From contig DQUB01000177.1 of the NCBI GenBank assembly GCA_015662475.1, forward strand, positions 1 through 7,028: DNA of 7,028 nucleotides, written 5' to 3'. Under the pieces are notes generated by a model that worked only from the letters and a program-made list of their open reading frames with translations, did not search any database and was not told the DNA's origin. Below are positions 5,364-7,028 of this stretch, piece by piece. This stretch comes from Pyrodictium sp. (lineage in GTDB: Archaea > Thermoproteota > Thermoprotei_A > Sulfolobales > Pyrodictiaceae). Every line of letters begins with the position of its first letter. Position 1 is the stretch's first letter. The position numbers and the translations under genes are program-made.

Positions 5364-6446
5364 CTATCCCTGCCCCAGCAACGGCAGTATTCCTAGTATC
5401 GGTATCGTCGTGTTTCCACCTGGCACAGCTATCACTGTAATCCGCGCGTTTGCTAGTGCTGAGGGTAGTATCTCTCGGTACAACTCCACAAGTTTGATGT
5501 AATAGTAGACTTTTGACGCCTCTTCAGCTGTAATGTTTAGCGTCTCCATGATCGCTTTAATGGCTAGCGCTTCACCACGATACTGCTCCAAGATTGCCTG
5601 TGCTCTACCTCTCGCCTCCAACACAAGCTTTGTTGCTGTTGCATTCGCCTCTATAATACGCCTTCTAGCTTCCGCCTCAGCAGCTATGATCTGCTGCATA
5701 GCAGTTGCGTTTGCAGCTATGATCTTCTTCCTAGCCTCCATCTCAGCCCTAATAATCTCCCTCTGAGCCTCATACTTTGCAGCTTCAGCCTCCTGTTGCG
5801 CAGTCAACTTTCTAAGAATAGCATTGCTAAGCTCTTTCGGAATATCTATCGACTTTACAACAACATCTACAATGTCTATTGCAGCTTTAACACTAGGATC
5901 CTCCACGAGCAACTGCTTCAGATAAGCAGCTATCTCCTCGCTTATCTCCTGTATCTTCGGCACAATCTCGACAAGATTGTACTTGCCAATAACGCTTCTT
6001 ACAGCCTCATAGGCAGCCCTTTCTATAACCTCCCTCTTAATCCTACCATGCGGATCCTCTGGATATTTTTGGATGAGCCACATAACAGCACTAGGCTCCT
6101 TCCTAACCTCGTAGCGTACCTGCACTTCAACAGGAACTCTAGCACCATCCTTTGTAACAGCAATTAAAGCCTTTCTATCCTCCAACAACACAGTTTGCAC
6201 CGATACCGGGATTATCTTCACTTCTTGCCAAGGCAACTTCCACTTAAAAGCTGGGCCAAAAACAACATCGACAATCCTGCCCTGGAATGGGTCGATGACA
6301 ACAGCAGCTTCACCAACATCGACTTGAAATGTTGAAGATGCTAGGTATACGATAGCCCCCACCAACACAACCATTACAACAAACAACAGTGTTTTTGGCA
6401 GTGCTACTCTCCCCATGCGAGGTATACGCACTGGAACCTCGGCCAT
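5364..6446 (-). CDS. SPFH/Band 7 (stomatin/prohibitin-like) membrane protein
   Basis: With the ATG at 6446 the protein has 360 residues. A short basic N-terminus (MAEVPVRIPRMGRVALPK) is followed by one membrane helix at about 20-36. The SPFH domain spans about 42-210, from FQVDVGEAAVVIDPFQGRIV through VPVEVQVRYEV to VVVKSIDIPKELSNAI. An Ala/Glu/Arg-rich coiled coil (about 212-300) has two related blocks, KKIIAANATAMQQIIAAEAE and RRIIEANATATKLVLEARGR. A hydrophobic Pro/Gly-rich end (ITVIAVPGGNTTIPILGILP) follows. SPFH proteins form ring-like membrane scaffolds that organise membrane domains or control proteases. The frame extends 18 residues upstream to an ATG at 6500. I prefer 6446 because GGTGGT lies 6 bases ahead and a TATA-like box precedes it at a suitable distance. 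No NfeD-type partner is present. The gene is tail-to-tail with the hydrolase (2-base gap) and divergent from a small membrane protein. Confidence 0.9.
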   Translation of the reverse strand: MAEVPVRIPRMGRVALPKTLLFVVMVVLVGAIVYLASSTFQVDVGEAAVVIDPFQGRIVDVVFGPAFKWKLPWQEVKIIPVSVQTVLLEDRKALIAVTKDGARVPVEVQVRYEVRKEPSAVMWLIQKYPEDPHGRIKREVIERAAYEAVRSVIGKYNLVEIVPKIQEISEEIAAYLKQLLVEDPSVKAAIDIVDVVVKSIDIPKELSNAILRKLTAQQEAEAAKYEAQREIIRAEMEARKKIIAANATAMQQIIAAEAEARRRIIEANATATKLVLEARGRAQAILEQYRGEALAIKAIMETLNITAEEASKVYYYIKLVELYREILPSALANARITVIAVPGGNTTIPILGILPLLGQG

Positions 6447-6482
6447 GGAGATACCACCATACACGCTCCACGGTAAACGTCC

Positions 6483-6491
6483 AACTATAAC
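6483..6491 (-). promoter_or_regulatory. TATA-like box for the SPFH gene
   Basis: On the minus strand this reads GTTATAGTT. A transcript start about 25 bases further on would fall near 6461, leaving a leader of roughly 15 bases. That leader would contain GGTGGT (6453-6458) ahead of the ATG at 6446. This supports the shorter start, since the box lies inside the 18-residue extension from ATG 6500. Confidence 0.4.
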
Positions 6492-6498
6492 TTCTACC

Positions 6499-6505
6499 AT
6501 TTAAC
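6499..6505 (+). promoter_or_regulatory. TATA-like box for the small membrane protein
   Basis: ATTTAAC lies about 38 bases ahead of the first GTG and 44 ahead of the second. It is the only AT-rich block in the intergenic region on this side. A start of transcription near 6528-6531 would give a very short leader, with GGGGGTG (6527-6533) at its edge. On the other strand the same block reads GTTAAAT, so it could also serve the SPFH gene. Confidence 0.35.
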
Positions 6506-6542
6506 TTCTCAACACTTGAAGGTTGAGGGGGTGTAGGTGGTC

Positions 6543-6755
6543 GTGAACTTTTTCGAAAAGCTGATTGCAAGTCTAGCTGCTACACTAGCTCTCCTCACAC
6601 TACTCAGCATAGCTCGCATCATAAGAGCTCCAAGCTTGTTGGTGGGGCTAGCAATCGTGCTTGGCGTTCTAATCGTAGCATATCTCCTCTACAGGATATG
6701 GTTTGGCGGGAGAAGAGAGGGTGAAGGTGGCGAGATAAGAGTTCGCGTTGAATAG
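6543..6755 (+). CDS. Small two-helix membrane protein
   Basis: The protein of about 70 residues starts MNFFEKLIASLAATLALLTL. One hydrophobic helix lies at about 7-25 and a second at about 29-50 (SLLVGLAIVLGVLIVAYLLY), separated by a basic turn (ARIIRAP). A short charged tail with GRREGEGGE follows. By the positive-inside rule both ends probably face the cytoplasm only if the tail positives win over the turn; this is uncertain. The frame has GTG at 6537 and GTG at 6543. I prefer 6543 because GGGGTG lies about 9 bases ahead. No family is recognised and it is not an NfeD protein, as it lacks any soluble OB-like domain. Divergent placement next to an SPFH protein suggests, but does not show, a role at the membrane with it. 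Confidence 0.7.
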   Translation: MNFFEKLIASLAATLALLTLLSIARIIRAPSLLVGLAIVLGVLIVAYLLYRIWFGGRREGEGGEIRVRVE

Positions 6756-6780
6756 CCGTGTCTGTGTGGAGGTGCGATCT

Positions 6781-7028
6781 CTACCCTGTATCGAAGATTG
6801 TTGTCCAAGGCACGGTTTCTTCGGGTGTTTTCTCCGTCTTGGGAGCGGTTAGACGGTGTAACACCTTTGCCTTCTCCACAACATCGCTTATCCTCCTCTT
6901 GCTAGGCCTCTTACTAGCATCGACTTTTCCAAGCAAACGCGCTACCTCAATCTTCTCAACATAGACTTCTGCTATTGGGCAAACGTCTAGGCAGAGTCTA
7001 CACGCGATACACTTGGTAGCATCGACTA
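6781..7028 (-). CDS. 4Fe-4S ferredoxin-like protein, partial (C-terminal part)
   Basis: Reading the minus strand from the right edge, the frame is open for 81 codons and ends with TAG at 6783-6781; the start lies beyond the window. The visible part opens VDATKCIACRLCLDVCPIAE, a classical Cys-x2-Cys-x2-Cys-x3-Cys-Pro binding motif for a 4Fe-4S cluster (Cys 6, 9, 12 and 16 of the visible part). A basic, helical, cluster-free tail of about 60 residues follows, ending TTIFDTG. Ferredoxin-type domains carry one electron per cluster. A partner motif upstream of the edge is likely but not visible, so it may be a ferredoxin, an iron-sulphur subunit of an oxidoreductase or a larger protein. The gene converges on the small membrane protein, with 25 bases between stops and no clear terminator. 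Confidence 0.85.
   Translation of the reverse strand, partial: VDATKCIACRLCLDVCPIAEVYVEKIEVARLLGKVDASKRPSKRRISDVVEKAKVLHRLTAPKTEKTPEETVPWTTIFDTG

Noticed and set aside
5533..6167. Two plus-strand ORFs (5533-5766 and 5796-6167)
   Set aside because: Both are antisense to the well-supported SPFH gene. The first is only a complement image of its Ala-rich coiled coil.
6758..6964. Plus-strand ORF of 68 codons with a hydrophobic segment
   Set aside because: It is antisense to the ferredoxin-like frame, whose four-cysteine motif is far stronger evidence.

Overview
The window looks like a chromosomal piece of a hyperthermophilic crenarchaeon, probably of the Desulfurococcales/Pyrodictiaceae kind. 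The pointers are tightly packed genes, frequent GTG and TTG starts with GGTGG/GGAGG-type ribosome binding sites, AT-rich TATA-like boxes instead of bacterial -35/-10 boxes, heavy AGG/AGA and CTA/ATA codon use, and archaeal-type gene families (PAC2 with a C-terminal HbYX tail, Hsp20, HD plus zinc ribbon, SPFH). The genus is an inference and could not be checked here.

The left quarter (1-1880) is gene-poor and odd. It holds a doubtful ORF (22-282), a G/T-dominated tract, a small winged-helix protein (326-652), and then about 1.2 kb without an intact gene. That stretch carries short open segments with strong codon periodicity (G at codon position 1) that jump from frame to frame. I read it as two or three decayed genes (about 655-1155, 1228-1547 and 1580-1860). 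A good TATA-like box with an adjoining 11-base inverted repeat (1181-1200) sits in front of the second remnant.

From 1883 to 4549 there is a close-packed plus-strand run: a PAC2-family proteasome-assembly-chaperone homologue ending in Leu-Tyr-Ala, an Hsp20 small heat-shock protein, a membrane-anchored or exported helical protein of unknown function, and an HD-domain protein with a C-terminal zinc ribbon. Gaps are 11, 5 and 20 bases, so this is probably one operon. Its first two members suggest protein quality control. After a 125-base gap comes a metallo-beta-lactamase-fold hydrolase of the COG1237 type (4675-5361).

The right side is arranged differently. A minus-strand SPFH (stomatin/prohibitin-like) membrane protein (5364-6446) ends 2 bases from the hydrolase. 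It is transcribed divergently from a small two-helix membrane protein (6543-6755), with a candidate promoter for each in the shared intergenic region. The window closes with the C-terminal 81 residues of a minus-strand 4Fe-4S ferredoxin-like protein (6781-7028), which runs off the right edge. No tRNA, rRNA, CRISPR array or insertion sequence was recognised.
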